From contig CAMCEM010000007.1 in assembly GCA_945873755.1 (NCBI GenBank), positions 1 through 44,468 of the forward strand: a stretch of 44,468 nt of DNA, given 5' to 3'. Each line of letters begins with the position of its first letter. Position 1 is the stretch's first letter. A program made the position numbers and the translations under genes. Origin of the DNA: Chitinophaga pinensis. Lineage in GTDB: Bacteria; Bacteroidota; Bacteroidia; UKL13-3. This document shows positions 8,583 to 17,986 of the stretch, piece after piece. The notes under the pieces are model-generated. The model ran no database searches. It saw only the letters and a program-made list of their open reading frames with translations, and was not told the origin of the DNA.

Positions 8583-9749
8583 TTAATTCAATGCTTTTGA
8601 AATCCTAAATAAACCTTCTTTTAAAATATTTTCAGAAGTAGCAAAACTTAATCTTATGTGGCCTTGAGCCCTTTCTCCAAACCATTTACCAAGCCCAGGT
8701 ACTACAGCTACTTTTGCTTTTTCTAATAAAATTTCTTGCAAAGTTTGGGCATCCATATTTGTTTTGGAAATGTCAGGGAAAACTAAATAGCAACCTTGAG
8801 GAACAAGACATTCTATACCATTTATTTTATTTAATTCAGTTACACACAAATCCCTCATTTTTGTCAAGTGTGTTACAAAATTTGATAGCCAATCTTGACA
8901 TTCGTTTAAAGCAGTGGTAACTGCAACTTGAGCTAAAACATTGCAGCCATGAACAGTTGAGAGATGTTCTGATTTCAATAAAAGTAAGTTAAATAAAGTT
9001 TGATTTGGTGCAATTACTGAGCCTACTCTTAATCCTGCCAAACCATATGATTTACTGTATCCAGTCACTATTATTGTTTGTTGGGCTATACTTGCATTAA
9101 TCGAAGCAATGCTGGTATATGTATTTGGTTCAAATACAATATCACTCCAAATTTCATCTGAAAGAATAATAATATTGTGTTTTACTGCAATGTTACCAAT
9201 TATTGTAAGCTCCTCTTTATTTAAAACACGACCAGTTGGATTGATAGGATTGCATAAACAAATAAGTTTAGTTTTTGGTGTTATTAATTTTTCGAATTCA
9301 GCAGTGTTTAAACTTTCATTTGGGTTTAATGGAACTGCAAAAGGTATTGCTTTTCCCTGCATGGCTTCCACTGAATATTTAAACAAAAAATCAACTGGAT
9401 TAAATACAATTGCCTCCTCATTTGGCTTCAAAAAAGTTTTGCAAACCATGTAAATACCATAAGCTGCGCTATCAACAGCCAAAACTAAATCGGGATTAGT
9501 AACTACATTACGTTTCAAAGTATGGAAATTAGCTACAGCTTCTCTAAAATAATCAAAACCTTCGGAAGGAGCATACGAAAAATATCTTTCTTTGGCGTAT
9601 TTACTTATAGCTTCACCTATTTGTGGAGCACATGGAAAATCTGGATCAGCTGCAGTTAATGGAATTACACCTTCAGGTACTGCTGCCCAACGTAAATTAA
9701 ATGCTCTTTTTTGTAAAATTGATAAGTTAACATCCTGATTGGTAAACAT
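8583..9749 (-). CDS. PLP-dependent class I/II aminotransferase
   Basis: A fold-type I enzyme of 388 residues. It shows CNPINPTGR (166-174), SDEIWSDI (197-204) with the Asp that pairs with the cofactor nitrogen, TGYSKSYGLAGLRVG with Lys233 as the probable Schiff-base lysine, and a C-terminal RLSFA with the carboxylate-binding Arg. The sequence resembles the aspartate/kynurenine aminotransferase and PatB/MalY branches; the substrate cannot be chosen. It is the first gene of a two-gene operon with the monooxygenase-DsbA fusion 2 bases downstream, suggesting both act on the same amino-acid-derived compound. No TAnnTTTG promoter was found directly upstream. Confidence 0.85.
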   Translation of the reverse strand: MFTNQDVNLSILQKRAFNLRWAAVPEGVIPLTAADPDFPCAPQIGEAISKYAKERYFSYAPSEGFDYFREAVANFHTLKRNVVTNPDLVLAVDSAAYGIYMVCKTFLKPNEEAIVFNPVDFLFKYSVEAMQGKAIPFAVPLNPNESLNTAEFEKLITPKTKLICLCNPINPTGRVLNKEELTIIGNIAVKHNIIILSDEIWSDIVFEPNTYTSIASINASIAQQTIIVTGYSKSYGLAGLRVGSVIAPNQTLFNLLLLKSEHLSTVHGCNVLAQVAVTTALNECQDWLSNFVTHLTKMRDLCVTELNKINGIECLVPQGCYLVFPDISKTNMDAQTLQEILLEKAKVAVVPGLGKWFGERAQGHIRLSFATSENILKEGLFRISKALN

Positions 9750-10056
9750 AAATAAATTTAATTAATGATATTTTCAACTACTTCCGTAACTACTTTTTTA
9801 CTTTATTGTAAAAAGAAGTATCTGACCTGCAATTTATTTTATTAAATTGGGATCTCAATTCATTTAATTAACAAATATGTGTTATTAATTATATTATTTG
9901 AGTCAGTTTTATTACGTTTTTCTTACACCTTTTTAACTTTGTTGAGTTTTTATAAATGATTTTTTTTATGTTGGTTACTCTTACACTAAAAATCATTCTA
10001 ATTTCTATTTTAATTAAGTATCATTGCCAAAATTAAAAACTAAAAAAGAATTACTT
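9750..10056. other. divergent intergenic region
   Basis: 307 bases between the aminotransferase (minus) and acyl-CoA dehydrogenase (plus), very AT-rich and without a plausible ORF. The only signal I can name is TAACTTTG at 9934-9941, a match to the -7 element TAnnTTTG on the plus strand, but no good -33 element sits 19 bases before it. If used, the dehydrogenase would have a leader of about 110 bases. Confidence 0.4.
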
Positions 10057-11202
10057 ATGCTTAATTTTGAGCCAACAGAAAATCAAATAATGGTAGCGCA
10101 AATGGCGCGCGATTTTGCAGAAAAACATATTCGTCCTTATGTGATGGAATGGGATGAAGCACAAATTTTTCCGAGAGAAACCATGCAAGAAATGGGCAAA
10201 TTAGGCTTATTGGGTGTACTTGTGCCCGAAGAATACCGAGGAGCTGGCTTGGGTTATTTTGAATACATAACTGCCATTGTTGAAATTACTAAAGTTTGTA
10301 GTTCGGTTGGTTTAAGCATGGCTGCACACAATAGTTTGTGCACAGGCCATATTTTACAGTTTGGAAACGAAGAACAAAAAAAACGTTGGTTGCCAAAATT
10401 GGCAGTTGGTGAATGGATTGGTGCTTGGGGACTAACCGAAGCAAATACTGGTAGCGATGCCATGCGCATGCAATGTGTTGCAAAACAAGATGGTGATTAT
10501 TGGGTAATAAATGGTTCAAAAAACTGGATTACCCATGGTATTTCGGGTGATATTGCCGTGGTATTGGTAAGAACAGGCGATTTATTAGATTCACATGGTA
10601 TTACTACATTTGTAGTTGAACGCGGAACTCCGGGTTTTAAAGGTGGCAAAAAAGAAAATAAATTGGGTATGCGTGCAAGCGAAACTGCCGAAATGATTTT
10701 TGAAGATTGCCGCATTCATAAAGATAATATTTTAGGAAATGTGGGAGATGGTTTTAAACAAGCCATGAAAATATTAGATGGAGGAAGAATTTCGATTGCA
10801 TCGCTCAGTTTAGGAATAGCAAAAGGAAGTTACGAAGCTGCTTTAAAATATTCGAAAGAGCGTCATCAATTTGGTCAACCCATTTCTAATTTTCAAGCCA
10901 TTGCTTTTAAACTAGCCGACATGGCTGTTAAAATTGAAGCTGCTGAGTTATTAACTTTGCAAGCTGCCGATTTAAAAATGCGAGGTAAACCAATGACCAA
11001 AGAAAGTGCTATGGCTAAATACTATGCATCGGAAGTATGTGTTTGGGCTGCCACTGAAGCCATTCAAATATTTGGTGGTTATGGTTACACTAAAGATTTT
11101 CCAGTAGAGAAGTTTTATCGCGATTCGAAACTTTGTACCATAGGAGAAGGAACAAGCGAAATACAAAAGTTGGTTATTGCCAGAAGTATTTTAAAAGATT
11201 AA
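10057..11202 (+). CDS. acyl-CoA dehydrogenase
   Basis: A flavoenzyme of 381 residues that introduces the alpha-beta double bond in acyl-CoA. It has the family signatures [20 protein letters not shown], the helix [26 protein letters not shown], and [19 protein letters not shown]. The C-terminal [10 protein letters not shown] carries the catalytic base Glu364, in the position used by short- and medium-chain enzymes. An upstream TTG at 10024 is in frame but adds an atypical Lys-rich tail; the ATG at 10057 gives the normal family start ([10 protein letters not shown]). It is monocistronic, with a strong terminator directly downstream. It probably acts in fatty-acid or branched-chain amino-acid degradation with an electron-transfer flavoprotein. 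Confidence 0.92.
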   Translation: MLNFEPTENQIMVAQMARDFAEKHIRPYVMEWDEAQIFPRETMQEMGKLGLLGVLVPEEYRGAGLGYFEYITAIVEITKVCSSVGLSMAAHNSLCTGHILQFGNEEQKKRWLPKLAVGEWIGAWGLTEANTGSDAMRMQCVAKQDGDYWVINGSKNWITHGISGDIAVVLVRTGDLLDSHGITTFVVERGTPGFKGGKKENKLGMRASETAEMIFEDCRIHKDNILGNVGDGFKQAMKILDGGRISIASLSLGIAKGSYEAALKYSKERHQFGQPISNFQAIAFKLADMAVKIEAAELLTLQAADLKMRGKPMTKESAMAKYYASEVCVWAATEAIQIFGGYGYTKDFPVEKFYRDSKLCTIGEGTSEIQKLVIARSILKD

Positions 11203-11225
11203 TTTTTTAATTAATTCAAATTATA

Positions 11226-11263
11226 AAAAAAGCTGCTTCAATATAAATTGAAGCAGCTTTTTT
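11226..11263 (+). terminator. strong intrinsic terminator after acyl-CoA dehydrogenase
   Basis: GCTGCTTCAAT (11232-11242), loop ATAA, ATTGAAGCAGC (11247-11257), flanked by an A run and T run that extend the stem to 17 perfect pairs. It ends 61 bases past the stop codon. The A and T runs would let it work in both directions. Confidence 0.85.
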
Positions 11264-11296
11264 AGTTTGAGTAAGAATAGTTCATTTAGTTAATTG

Positions 11297-11336
11297 TTCC
11301 TCACTCCGTCCTTCGGACATCCCTCAAAGAGGGGAA
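11297..11336. repeat. palindromic intergenic repeat element
   Basis: A G+C-rich island in an AT-rich spacer. It has GTCC-TTC-GGAC at 11308-11318 and outer TTCC (11297-11300) pairing with GGAA (11333-11336). It resembles the REP-type palindromes scattered between Bacteroidota genes; no second copy is in the window. Confidence 0.5.
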
Positions 11337-11380
11337 TTGCATTCGTCTATACAAAATTGAATTAAAAAATAAAATTTATA

Positions 11381-11983
11381 TTATTTGTTCTTTAATTCTT
11401 CAAACACTTTATCGGCTTTAAACTTTTTTGCTTCTTTGCCTTTTCTAATAATTTTTACTTTTAAAATATAATCGCCTTGCGTAATTTTATTAACTACATC
11501 TTGACCTTCTATAACATGACCAAAAATAGTATGTCTGTCGTTTAGCCAACTGGTTTGCACATGGGTAATAAAAAATTGACTTCCATTTGTAGTTGGGCCA
11601 GCATTTGCCATTGCTAAAATACCCGGACCTGTAAAACGCAAACTAGGGTCAAATTCATCTTTGAAAGCATAACCGGGTCCACCTTGTCCTGTTCCTTGTG
11701 GATCGCCACCTTGAATCATAAAATTAGGAATAACCCTATGAAACAACAAACTATCGTAATAAGGTTTTCCTAGTGGCTTTGCATCGTTTTTAATTTTTCC
11801 TTCAGCTAAGCCTACAAAGTTGGCAACTGTTAATGGTGCTTTTTGCATTTCTAATTGCAATAAAATTTTACCTTTCGAGGTATTCATTTCCACATACAAT
11901 CCATCGGCCATTTTTGGTTTTTTTGCAGCAATTGAAAAAGCCGCTAATACTGCTAAACTTAATACTACTATTATTTTTTTCAT
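11381..11983 (-). CDS. exported cyclophilin-type peptidyl-prolyl isomerase
   Basis: The 200-residue protein has a cleavable signal (KKIIVVLSLAVLAAFSIAA, residues 2-20) and a full cyclophilin domain. It carries FHRVIPNFMIQGGDPQGTG (81-99) with the catalytic Arg83, AMANAGPTTNGSQFFIT (124-140), and TSWLNDRHTIFGHVIEG (144-160). It catalyses proline cis-trans isomerisation of proteins in the periplasm. The C-terminus is a Lys-rich tail. It stands alone on the minus strand between two plus-strand genes. Confidence 0.92.
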   Translation of the reverse strand: MKKIIVVLSLAVLAAFSIAAKKPKMADGLYVEMNTSKGKILLQLEMQKAPLTVANFVGLAEGKIKNDAKPLGKPYYDSLLFHRVIPNFMIQGGDPQGTGQGGPGYAFKDEFDPSLRFTGPGILAMANAGPTTNGSQFFITHVQTSWLNDRHTIFGHVIEGQDVVNKITQGDYILKVKIIRKGKEAKKFKADKVFEELKNK

Positions 11984-12139
11984 TTTATTTTTTAATATTA
12001 TTCCGCTAAATAAATTAAAATACCCAATATAAAAAAGAATAGAGTTAATTTGAATAAAATAGATTTATAATAAATTTTTATTAATCTATTTTAAAACAAT
12101 AAATTATAAAAAGTATTTATCATTATATAATCTAAAAAT

Positions 12140-13300
12140 ATGTTAAATTTTGAGTTTAAAAATCCAACCAAAATATATTTTGGTAAAGGATTAATAGAAA
12201 AAGTAGCTACCGAAATTCCAGCTAATGCTAAAGTATTAATGCTTTATGGAGGTGGAAGTATAATAAAAAATGGTATTTACGAGCAAGTAAAATCAGCATT
12301 AAAAAACTTTGAAGTAGTAGAGTTTGGTGGCATTCCTGCCAATCCTGAATATGCAGTTTTGTTAAATGCTTTAGATATTATAAAAAACCAAAATATTACT
12401 TATTTGCTAGCAGTGGGTGGCGGTTCGGTAATAGATGGTACAAAGTTTTTATCATCGGCTGCATTATACACGGGAACTAACACTTGGGATATTTTACAAA
12501 AAGGAATAAGAACAGAAGTAGGAATGCCATTTGGTGTAGTTTTAACATTGCCAGCTACAGGTTCTGAAATGAATTCGGGAGCTGTAATTTCTAGGTCTGA
12601 AACAAAAGAAAAATTTGGAATGGGTGGCCCAGGATTATTTCCTCAATTTTCTATTTTAGACCCTTCAGTTATTTCATCTATTCCTCATAGGCAAATTGCA
12701 AATGGAATTGTTGATGCATTTACACATGTTTTAGAACAATACATGACCTACCCAACTGGTGCAAACTTACAAGATAGAATTGCTGAAAGCATAATGCAAA
12801 ACTTGATAGAAGTAGCACCTGAAATAATGAAAGACAATACCAATTACAATGCTCAATGTGAGTTTATGTGGAGTTGCACCATGGCATTAAATGGATTAAT
12901 ACAAAAAGGTGTGCCAACCGATTGGGCAATACATGCCATTGGACATGAACTAACTGCGTTATTTGGTATAGACCATGCACGAACATTGGCAATAATTATG
13001 GGTAGCCATTATAATTTTAACTTTGAAAATAAAAAAGAAAAATTAGCCCAATTTGCAACCAGGGTTTGGCATATAAACGAAGGTAATGTAGATGAAAAAG
13101 CAAGGATAGCAATAACTAAAACAGAAGCGTTTTTTCATTCATTGGGAATACAAACAAAACTAAGCGAGTATACAGAAAATTATAAAGAAGCAGCTCCATT
13201 TATATTTAAAAATTTTACTGCAAGAGGTATGCTTGGACTTGGCGAACATAAAAACATTACTCCTACAGATGTGGTAAAAATTGTGGAGATGAGTTATTAA
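12140..13300 (+). CDS. iron-type alcohol dehydrogenase, YqhD-like
   Basis: A group III metal-dependent NAD(P)-alcohol dehydrogenase of 386 residues. The coenzyme loop GGGSVIDGTKF (93-103) and PATGSEMNSGAVIS (138-151) are present. All four metal ligands are in place: Asp192, His196 (VDAFTHVLEQY), His265 and His279 (WAIHAIGHELTALFGIDHA), each two residues before the position in E. coli YqhD. The family reduces short aldehydes with NADPH, often as detoxification. It is monocistronic, with a hairpin between it and the converging PaaN-like gene. Confidence 0.88.
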   Translation: MLNFEFKNPTKIYFGKGLIEKVATEIPANAKVLMLYGGGSIIKNGIYEQVKSALKNFEVVEFGGIPANPEYAVLLNALDIIKNQNITYLLAVGGGSVIDGTKFLSSAALYTGTNTWDILQKGIRTEVGMPFGVVLTLPATGSEMNSGAVISRSETKEKFGMGGPGLFPQFSILDPSVISSIPHRQIANGIVDAFTHVLEQYMTYPTGANLQDRIAESIMQNLIEVAPEIMKDNTNYNAQCEFMWSCTMALNGLIQKGVPTDWAIHAIGHELTALFGIDHARTLAIIMGSHYNFNFENKKEKLAQFATRVWHINEGNVDEKARIAITKTEAFFHSLGIQTKLSEYTENYKEAAPFIFKNFTARGMLGLGEHKNITPTDVVKIVEMSY

Positions 13301-13372
13301 AAGTTTTGAAGTTTGTGTGTTTAGGTGTTTAGGTATTAAAGTTTTTAGGTATTTAAGTGTTAATTGGATAGG
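13267..13372 (+). repeat. C-free tract with degenerate TTTAGGT repeats
   Basis: No C occurs on the plus strand over 106 bases, from the last codons of the alcohol dehydrogenase to 13372. Bases 13318-13356 consist of variants of TTTAGGTRTTT. This is a strand-asymmetric simple array, the mirror in composition of the G-free tract at 24735-24845. Confidence 0.7.
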
Positions 13373-13399
13373 CAAGCATATTTATGCTCAGCTATCCAA
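13364..13399. terminator. hairpin between convergent genes
   Basis: TTGGATAG (13364-13371) pairs with CTATCCAA (13392-13399), with an inner AGCAT/ATGCT helix. There is no long T run on either side. It sits between the stops of convergent genes and is the best candidate bidirectional terminator there. Confidence 0.5.
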
Positions 13400-13443
13400 C
13401 TAACATTTCAAAAAACAACTGACAACTGAAAACTATTAACTAT

Positions 13444-15108
13444 TTACATATATCTATTTCCAACCCAAACAAAACGCTTGCTTACAAATTCTGTATTGGT
13501 AAAACTTGCATTACCAGCAGGGTTTCCTCCTGTTAAATGAAAATCGCTAAATGCAGCATGTGAATTAATAAAACCAGCTCCAGTAAAATTAAAAGTTACA
13601 GGCACAAAAGCATTATTCATTTCAGTAGCAATTGTTTCTTTAGTTTCATTATTAGTTGTGTAAGCGCCACAAGTTAACGCTCCTTTTTCCATAACTAGTG
13701 TTTTGCATAATTCCAACGAATTTTCAACCGAATCGGTTTTAACAATAAATAATATGGGTCCAAAACATTCTTGGTTATAAATTTCCTTTTGTGTTTTATC
13801 TACTTCAATTACAACGGGAGTAGCAATTCTTGCATCAACGAATTCTTCATTTTTAATGGCTTTACTATCCAAAACTAAAACACCTCCTAAGCTTTTTGCT
13901 TCATTTGCTCTTTTGTAAGTAGCCTCAGCTTGAATGGCTCCTAAAGTTCCAGGTCCTGCTTTTGGGTTATCTACTAAACCTGTTATTGCGGCAGCAATTC
14001 CTTTTACAACATCTTCATAACTAATAATTCCATTTGCTGTTTGAACACCATTTTTACTTACAAAAATATTTTGAGGTGCAGTACACATTTGTCCACTATA
14101 TAAACTAGCAGAAAATGCAATGTTAGCCAATACTGGTTGCAATTCATTAACTGAATCTAATATTATACTATTAACTCCTGCTTTTTCGGTAAAGGTTAAT
14201 TTTGGTAATGTTTCAATATAATTTCCAAACTCAGAACTACCAGTAAAATCAACCATTTTAACAGCACTATTTTCAGCTAATTGTTTAGTTATAGGATTGG
14301 CTGAACTATCGGCAGCCAATTGAACGGTATTGGTATCAAAACCATTTTCAGCCAATACATTTTGTAATTCTTGTATAACAATTGCAATTGGTAAAATGGC
14401 TTTTGGGTGAGGTTTAACAATACACGCGTTGCCAGTTATTAAAGTTGCATACAAACCAGGAACTGAGTTCCAAATAGGAAATGTAGAACAGCCAATAACT
14501 AAACCTACACCTTTGGCTACTGGTTTAAAATCTTTATTAATTTTTAAATCAAACTTACCAAAGTTTTTAATCCATTCTACATTTTGAGGGTATCGAGTCA
14601 ATTCTTGATAACCTGAAGCAATTGCTTCTAAAGCCCTATCGTTAGCATGTGGTCCGCTTGCCTGAAAACTCATCATAAATGCCTGACCAGTTGTGTGCAT
14701 TGTTGCGTAAGCAATGTCAAAAAAACGGGTTGAAATTCTATCTAAAGACTCAATTAAAATAGCTGTTCTTTCTTCAATTGAAGTTTTACTCCAAGTATTT
14801 TGCGCTTTGGTAGCATTATTAATTAATGTATCGACAGTAAAAATAGGATAACGAACACCAACACCTATTTGTAAAAAAGGCGATATTTCCTCACCATGCC
14901 AGCTAGTTTCACCAGTTTGTTTTAAACCTTTAAAGTCGTTGTTCATGGTAGCACTTATCCAATTTTTAGCTTTTAAATCAGCATCTTCAGCATATCCCTT
15001 GGGATTTTCAGGGTATGGTGTGTAATAAGTTCTTTGGCCTAAAGCTTTTACAGCAATGGTTAAAGTGTTTTTATGTTTTTCAAAAAGGTTCATTGTTTGG
15101 TTTGTCAT
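13444..15108 (-). CDS. paaN: PaaN-like aldehyde dehydrogenase
   Basis: An aldehyde-dehydrogenase superfamily protein of 554 residues. Catalytic Cys342 lies in SGQMCTAPQNIFV, Glu308 in FTEKAGVNS, and FTGSSEFG is at 288-295. The N-terminus (QRTYYTPYPENPKGY, EDADLKAK) and overall length match the PaaN_2 subfamily annotated as phenylacetic acid degradation protein; the MaoC-like hydratase domain of E. coli PaaZ is absent. No other paa gene is in the window, so a role in phenylacetate breakdown is only an annotation inheritance; a general CoA-linked or NAD-linked aldehyde oxidation is equally possible. A very good promoter ends only 8 bases upstream of this ATG, so the in-frame Met6 (ATG at 15093) may be the true start. 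Confidence 0.8.
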   Translation of the reverse strand: MTNQTMNLFEKHKNTLTIAVKALGQRTYYTPYPENPKGYAEDADLKAKNWISATMNNDFKGLKQTGETSWHGEEISPFLQIGVGVRYPIFTVDTLINNATKAQNTWSKTSIEERTAILIESLDRISTRFFDIAYATMHTTGQAFMMSFQASGPHANDRALEAIASGYQELTRYPQNVEWIKNFGKFDLKINKDFKPVAKGVGLVIGCSTFPIWNSVPGLYATLITGNACIVKPHPKAILPIAIVIQELQNVLAENGFDTNTVQLAADSSANPITKQLAENSAVKMVDFTGSSEFGNYIETLPKLTFTEKAGVNSIILDSVNELQPVLANIAFSASLYSGQMCTAPQNIFVSKNGVQTANGIISYEDVVKGIAAAITGLVDNPKAGPGTLGAIQAEATYKRANEAKSLGGVLVLDSKAIKNEEFVDARIATPVVIEVDKTQKEIYNQECFGPILFIVKTDSVENSLELCKTLVMEKGALTCGAYTTNNETKETIATEMNNAFVPVTFNFTGAGFINSHAAFSDFHLTGGNPAGNASFTNTEFVSKRFVWVGNRYM

Positions 15109-15115
15109 TATGGGG

Positions 15116-15146
15116 CAAAAATAGGTTTGAATGTTAAATACGCAAT
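15116..15146 (-). promoter_or_regulatory. candidate promoter of the PaaN-like gene
   Basis: On the minus strand ATTG (15146-15143), exactly 19 bases, then TATTTTTG (15123-15116). The -7 element matches TAnnTTTG fully and the -33 differs at one base. Transcription would begin at about 15110, making the annotated ATG nearly leaderless. Confidence 0.6.
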
Positions 15147-15154
15147 TTTAATTT

Positions 15155-17986
15155 TTAAATATTATCATTTTTTATTTTAGGGAAATATATTTTAAATACA
15201 GAGCCTTTGTTTTCTTCACTTTCTACTTCTATTTTTCCATCCATGGCTTCTATTTGATTTTTAGTTATAAACAAACCTAAACCTTTGGAGTTTAAATTTT
15301 TATGAAAAGTATTGTACATGCCGAAAAGTTTTTCTTTGTGCTTTTTTAAGTTTAATCCTAGTCCATTGTCTTCAAATGAAATAATCAAACAGTTTTCGTT
15401 TTCGCTATTAGATATTTTTAAATACGATTCTCTTTCTAACGAGCGATATTTAATAGCGTTGGTAATTAAATTTAATAATATACTATCTAAATATGCTGGA
15501 ATAACATTTAAATTAATTGTTTCAGAAACTTCATTCTCTATATTTATTCCACTACTTTTAATAGAATCAATAACAATGGCAAAAGTTTTTTCGATTTCTA
15601 ATTTTAAATTTAAAATAGAATAATTTTGATTAGAATTATTTTGTATTGAAATTATTTCATTTAAATTTTGAATAGTTTCTTCTAAATTATTGGTACTGGT
15701 TTTAAGCATTTTGAAAAAAGTTTCTTTTTCTTCCAAATTTTCAGATACTTCAATTAAATTCATTATTCCAGAAATATTAGCAGAATGAGACCTTATATTG
15801 TGAGAAATGATATATGTAAAATTTAATAGGCGTTCATTTTGATCAGAAGTTATTTTGGTTAATTCTTGCAACTGTTGCTGTTTTTCCACTCTTTCGGTAG
15901 CATCTTTTTTTACATCAATAAAGTTAGTGCAAACTCCAAAATCGTCAAAAACAGGAGTTACCGAAATATCGAACCAAATAGGTTTTCCGCTTTTGGTATA
16001 ATTTAACAAAGTAGCATTTATTGCTTCAAATTTTTTAGTTGAATCCATCATTTTATGAATCATTGTCCAGTTAGAATTTGGACCTGATAATAAATCTTTT
16101 TGTTCTTTGCCAATTACTTCTTCAAAAGTATACTCCGTCATTTTTTCAAATGCATTATTTACCCAAAGTATTTTTGCTTTTGAATCGGTAAAAATTATGG
16201 CATCATTTGTTTTTGAAGCTACTAAAGCCAATTCTTTTAATTTTAATTCTTGTTGTTTTTGAATAGTAATATCCTGTATGGTTCCAAAAACTTTTATGCA
16301 AACTCCATTTTCGTATAAGGGTTTACCTATAGCCTTTACCCATTTATTTTTTCCAGTTGCCGAAACTAATTCTAATTGTTCTTCATAATAATTTCCGTTG
16401 GTATTAGCATGTTTAAAAAATTCAGTTATTTTATCTCGGCTATTTCCTTTTTTAAAATACCTTAATATTGAATAAATATTTGGATGGAACTCTTTTTTGT
16501 TTAGGTCATAAATTTCATAAATTAAATCAGTCCAAATTACTTCATTGGTTTGCATATTAACCTCCCATCCTCCAACTTTAGCTATTGAACTAGTTTGTTC
16601 AAGCATGCTTTTCATTTGCTCAAAATTTAAACTAATATTTTTCTTTTCGGTAATGTCTCTTATTAAAATAACAAATTTATCAAAATTTCCATTTTCGTTA
16701 TAAAAAATACTAAAAGTGTCCTCACGCCATACATAATATCCTTTTTTATGATAATACCTGTATTCATAAACCAAATTCTGTTGCTTATTATTTACAACAT
16801 TTTCAAATGATTTTAAAAAGCCATTTCTATCGTTAGGATGAATTAAATTTAGACTATCTATTTGGTTTTTTCCAATGATTTCAGATTTTGAATATCCAAA
16901 AATTTTAGAATATGAATTGGAAACATAAGTAATCCCTGATTTTTCAAAAACAATAATACCATCACTCGTATTTTCGCTTATAAATCTTAACTTTTCTTCG
17001 CTTTCTTTTAAAATTTCCTCTTCTTTTATTCGTTCAGTAACCTCTTCACTATAGCCATACCATACTACATTTCCATTACTTAATTTTTCGGGCTTTGCTT
17101 GGGTTGAAATGTATTTAAGTTTACCACTAACTGTAATTATTTTACGTTGATTATTAAAATTACTTAAATTATTAAATGAATATATAAGTTCTCTATAAAA
17201 AATAATTCTATCTTTTTTATCCATAAAATTAAAAACAAAATTATGATCGCTATAAACTTTTTCAGGTGAAATTTCAAAAATATCATATACATTTCCATTC
17301 ACATAATTAAACCACGATTCGCCTTTTTCATTCATTTCAAATTGGTAACTTATTCCAGGAAGATTTTCGGCTAATTTGTTAAAAAAATCTTTGCTTTCTT
17401 TTAATTCATTTTTATTTTTTTCTAATTCTATATTTTTTAAATGAACAAGATTTTGTTCCTTTAAATAACTTTCTGAAATCACTTCAATTATATTTTTCAT
17501 TAAAAAAAGCGCCAAAATAGTGATTATAAAAACATCAAAAAATCTATCAAATCTAGTTGAATATTGTTGTAATATAATTTGAGGAAAAAAGTATTCAGAA
17601 ACATAAAGTATTATTATTAGTAATAAGGCACCTATAATAAAATAAAGATGTTTTGAAGAAGGAACTATTACAAAGGTTATAAAAAATAATATTACAAAAA
17701 GTATGATAGTACTGCCAGATGAACCAGCGTTATAAAACCAAATTAAAGTGAAATAAGCATAATAAGATAATACTATATTGGTTTTAGTTATTGTTTTTTC
17801 ATAATAGTTATTTTCAAATAATTTTGATAATATAAAAAAAAACACTGTGCCAAATAAGGTTACAATTGCTGCAGAATACAAATGAGAAATAATATTTCCT
17901 ACAATTCCTAATGCATTTAAGTATACAGAAAGACGAAGAAACCTTTTTGCAATTTCATCTTCAAAATTTGAACTTTTTACAACCAT
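15155..17986 (-). CDS. membrane hybrid-free sensor histidine kinase with four PAS domains
   Basis: The 943-residue protein has a hydrophobic N-terminal region with about five to six membrane helices (25-165). A coiled linker (168-200) and four PAS-like modules follow, near 200-320, 325-448, 460-580 and 585-700. The kinase core comes next: phospho-acceptor His729 in IISHNIRSHSANISGI, N box LITNAIKYRS with Asn843, DNGLGL (873-878), and GLGL (902-905). There is no receiver domain and no response regulator next to it, so it is an orphan kinase. The SHNIRSH style of H box is frequent in multi-PAS kinases of Bacteroidota. No PAS domain shows the LOV cysteine motif. The signal is unknown. It diverges from nuoJ across a 174-base gap. 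Confidence 0.88.
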   Translation of the reverse strand: MVVKSSNFEDEIAKRFLRLSVYLNALGIVGNIISHLYSAAIVTLFGTVFFFILSKLFENNYYEKTITKTNIVLSYYAYFTLIWFYNAGSSGSTIILFVILFFITFVIVPSSKHLYFIIGALLLIIILYVSEYFFPQIILQQYSTRFDRFFDVFIITILALFLMKNIIEVISESYLKEQNLVHLKNIELEKNKNELKESKDFFNKLAENLPGISYQFEMNEKGESWFNYVNGNVYDIFEISPEKVYSDHNFVFNFMDKKDRIIFYRELIYSFNNLSNFNNQRKIITVSGKLKYISTQAKPEKLSNGNVVWYGYSEEVTERIKEEEILKESEEKLRFISENTSDGIIVFEKSGITYVSNSYSKIFGYSKSEIIGKNQIDSLNLIHPNDRNGFLKSFENVVNNKQQNLVYEYRYYHKKGYYVWREDTFSIFYNENGNFDKFVILIRDITEKKNISLNFEQMKSMLEQTSSIAKVGGWEVNMQTNEVIWTDLIYEIYDLNKKEFHPNIYSILRYFKKGNSRDKITEFFKHANTNGNYYEEQLELVSATGKNKWVKAIGKPLYENGVCIKVFGTIQDITIQKQQELKLKELALVASKTNDAIIFTDSKAKILWVNNAFEKMTEYTFEEVIGKEQKDLLSGPNSNWTMIHKMMDSTKKFEAINATLLNYTKSGKPIWFDISVTPVFDDFGVCTNFIDVKKDATERVEKQQQLQELTKITSDQNERLLNFTYIISHNIRSHSANISGIMNLIEVSENLEEKETFFKMLKTSTNNLEETIQNLNEIISIQNNSNQNYSILNLKLEIEKTFAIVIDSIKSSGINIENEVSETINLNVIPAYLDSILLNLITNAIKYRSLERESYLKISNSENENCLIISFEDNGLGLNLKKHKEKLFGMYNTFHKNLNSKGLGLFITKNQIEAMDGKIEVESEENKGSVFKIYFPKIKNDNI

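Noticed and set aside
10024..10056. TTG start that would extend the acyl-CoA dehydrogenase by 11 residues
   Set aside because: The extension is Lys-rich and unlike the family; the ATG at 10057 gives the normal N-terminus.
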